Assembly: GCA_030697365.1 (NCBI GenBank)
Contig: JAUYQH010000182.1
Location: forward strand, 1 to 53,458
Length of the DNA stretch: 53,458 nt
Reading direction: 5' to 3'
From: Novosphingobium sp.
GTDB taxonomy: Bacteria > Pseudomonadota > Alphaproteobacteria > Sphingomonadales > Sphingomonadaceae
Positions 52,715 through 53,458 of this stretch are shown one piece after another. Below the pieces are notes generated by a model. That model saw only the letters and a list, made by a program, of their open reading frames with translations, was not told the DNA's origin and did no database searches. The translations under genes and the position numbers were made by a program. How positions within the stretch are numbered: the first letter of the stretch is position 1; every line of letters begins with the position of its first letter.

Positions 52715-53458
52715 ATGAAAACGCCAGATGACGCCATCATGGCAACAATCGATGCAGTGGCGCGCTTTGTCGATGGATCGCCGATGCACTGCAGCAAGGA
52801 CATCGTTGGCGGCTCGCTGTCGGCGGCCCTGTGGCAGCATTCGCCCAAGACCCGGCGGTTTGAAGGCCATGAATGTCACATTCTTGCCTTGTCGCTGCGG
52901 GGCGATGCACATCTTGAACAGATCGCCAACGGTCGCTCGGTATGGCGCGGGGCGGCGCCGGGCTCGATCGTGCTGTTGCGCTCTGCCGAATACTCCGATT
53001 GGCTGCTCGATGGGTCGTTTGAGATGCTGCATGTCTATCTGGATTCCAGCCGCATCCCGAACAACTCCGGGTCTGCGATCCTCGACCGCCCGTTTCGCGA
53101 TCCGGTGCTGACCCAGCTTGGCCAGGCCGCAGCGATGGCGCTACGCGATACCGACGGGGAAAACCGCTATGTCGCGCCCCTGCTGGAAACCATGCAGCAA
53201 TGTTTGATAGACCGGTATTTCACGCAAGATCGAACACCCGATTTCAGTCATTGCGGAGGATTGGTCGGGTTCGCCCAGCGCAAGGTTGAGGGATACATCC
53301 AGGATCATCTGAGCAGTGATATTGCAGTGGATCAGTTGGCAAATCTGATTGGATTGTCAGCCGGCCATTTCACGCGTGCCTTCCGTTCCAGCTACGGCGT
53401 TTCTCCACATCAGTTCATCATCGAAAAGCGAATCGCCCGCGCGACCGCAATGCTCCGT
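52715..53458 (+). CDS. AraC family regulator, 3' end outside window
   Basis: 248 codons run open to the window end. GGAGGAAGGG precedes the ATG. The N-terminal two-thirds is an effector domain without strong features; from about residue 190 the AraC helix-turn-helix pair begins (VEGYIQDHLSSDIAVDQLA, then LSAGHFTRAFRSSYGVSPHQF), and the second helix-turn-helix continues as RIARATAML where the window stops. About 10-30 residues are probably missing. Divergent from the ligase operon, it is its likely activator. Effector unknown. Confidence 0.88.
   Translation, partial: MKTPDDAIMATIDAVARFVDGSPMHCSKDIVGGSLSAALWQHSPKTRRFEGHECHILALSLRGDAHLEQIANGRSVWRGAAPGSIVLLRSAEYSDWLLDGSFEMLHVYLDSSRIPNNSGSAILDRPFRDPVLTQLGQAAAMALRDTDGENRYVAPLLETMQQCLIDRYFTQDRTPDFSHCGGLVGFAQRKVEGYIQDHLSSDIAVDQLANLIGLSAGHFTRAFRSSYGVSPHQFIIEKRIARATAMLR

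Overview
The window looks like a chromosome or megaplasmid segment of a sphingomonad (Novosphingobium/Sphingobium-like alphaproteobacterium). It is GC-rich, carries five TonB-dependent receptor (TBDR) genes with the EIVVTAQKR-type plug start common in that group, and is packed with small catabolic operons, each with its own regulator and often its own receptor. I see no rRNA, tRNA, CRISPR array or housekeeping gene. The genus is an inference.

Left part (1-12.2 kb): a sugar/glycoside module on the + strand. It holds the end of one TBDR, a FucP-type sugar permease, an exported GH3 beta-glucosidase, an exported type-B carboxylesterase, a Gfo/Idh/MocA oxidoreductase, an SDR, a second TBDR and an exported alpha/beta hydrolase.

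12.2-24.4 kb: an aromatic module. A minus-strand operon encodes an aryl-alcohol dehydrogenase, the two subunits of a NagGH-type salicylate 5-hydroxylase and a TBDR. A divergent aldehyde dehydrogenase follows, then an IclR-controlled gentisate operon (gentisate 1,2-dioxygenase, fumarylpyruvate hydrolase, maleylpyruvate isomerase). Together these give salicyl alcohol -> salicylaldehyde -> salicylate -> gentisate -> pyruvate + fumarate. With the adjacent beta-glucosidase and esterases, the whole left half reads as a possible island for plant salicylate glucosides and esters. A second IclR gene and a small esterase of the methyl-salicylate-esterase type close this part.

24.5-29.3 kb: a + strand operon (HTD2-type hydratase, family III CoA-transferase, SDR, AAHS aromatic-acid permease) divergent from the second IclR gene, with a convergent VOC-fold gene. 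Its substrate is unknown.

29.5-43.6 kb: an island bracketed by mobile-element debris, a MobF relaxase fragment on the left and IS66 TnpA plus pRiA4b-ORF3 fragments on the right. On the minus strand lie gntR, an HMG-CoA-lyase-like gene, hyuA, hyuB, a CoA-transferase and a cysteine hydrolase. Divergently lie a racemase-fold protein lacking both catalytic cysteines, two tandem NTF2-like proteins and a TBDR. A methyltransferase and a cupin gene follow. This assembly is the best candidate here for an undescribed pathway.

43.6-53.5 kb: an acyl-CoA dehydrogenase plus APH-type kinase pair resembling a split ACAD10/11 or LvaA/LvaC system, then an acyl-CoA ligase, cyclase, TBDR and PRISE-type enone reductase operon, and a divergent AraC gene cut by the window edge. 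The 44.7-49.6 kb stretch is visibly poorer in GC than its surroundings, suggesting a separate origin.
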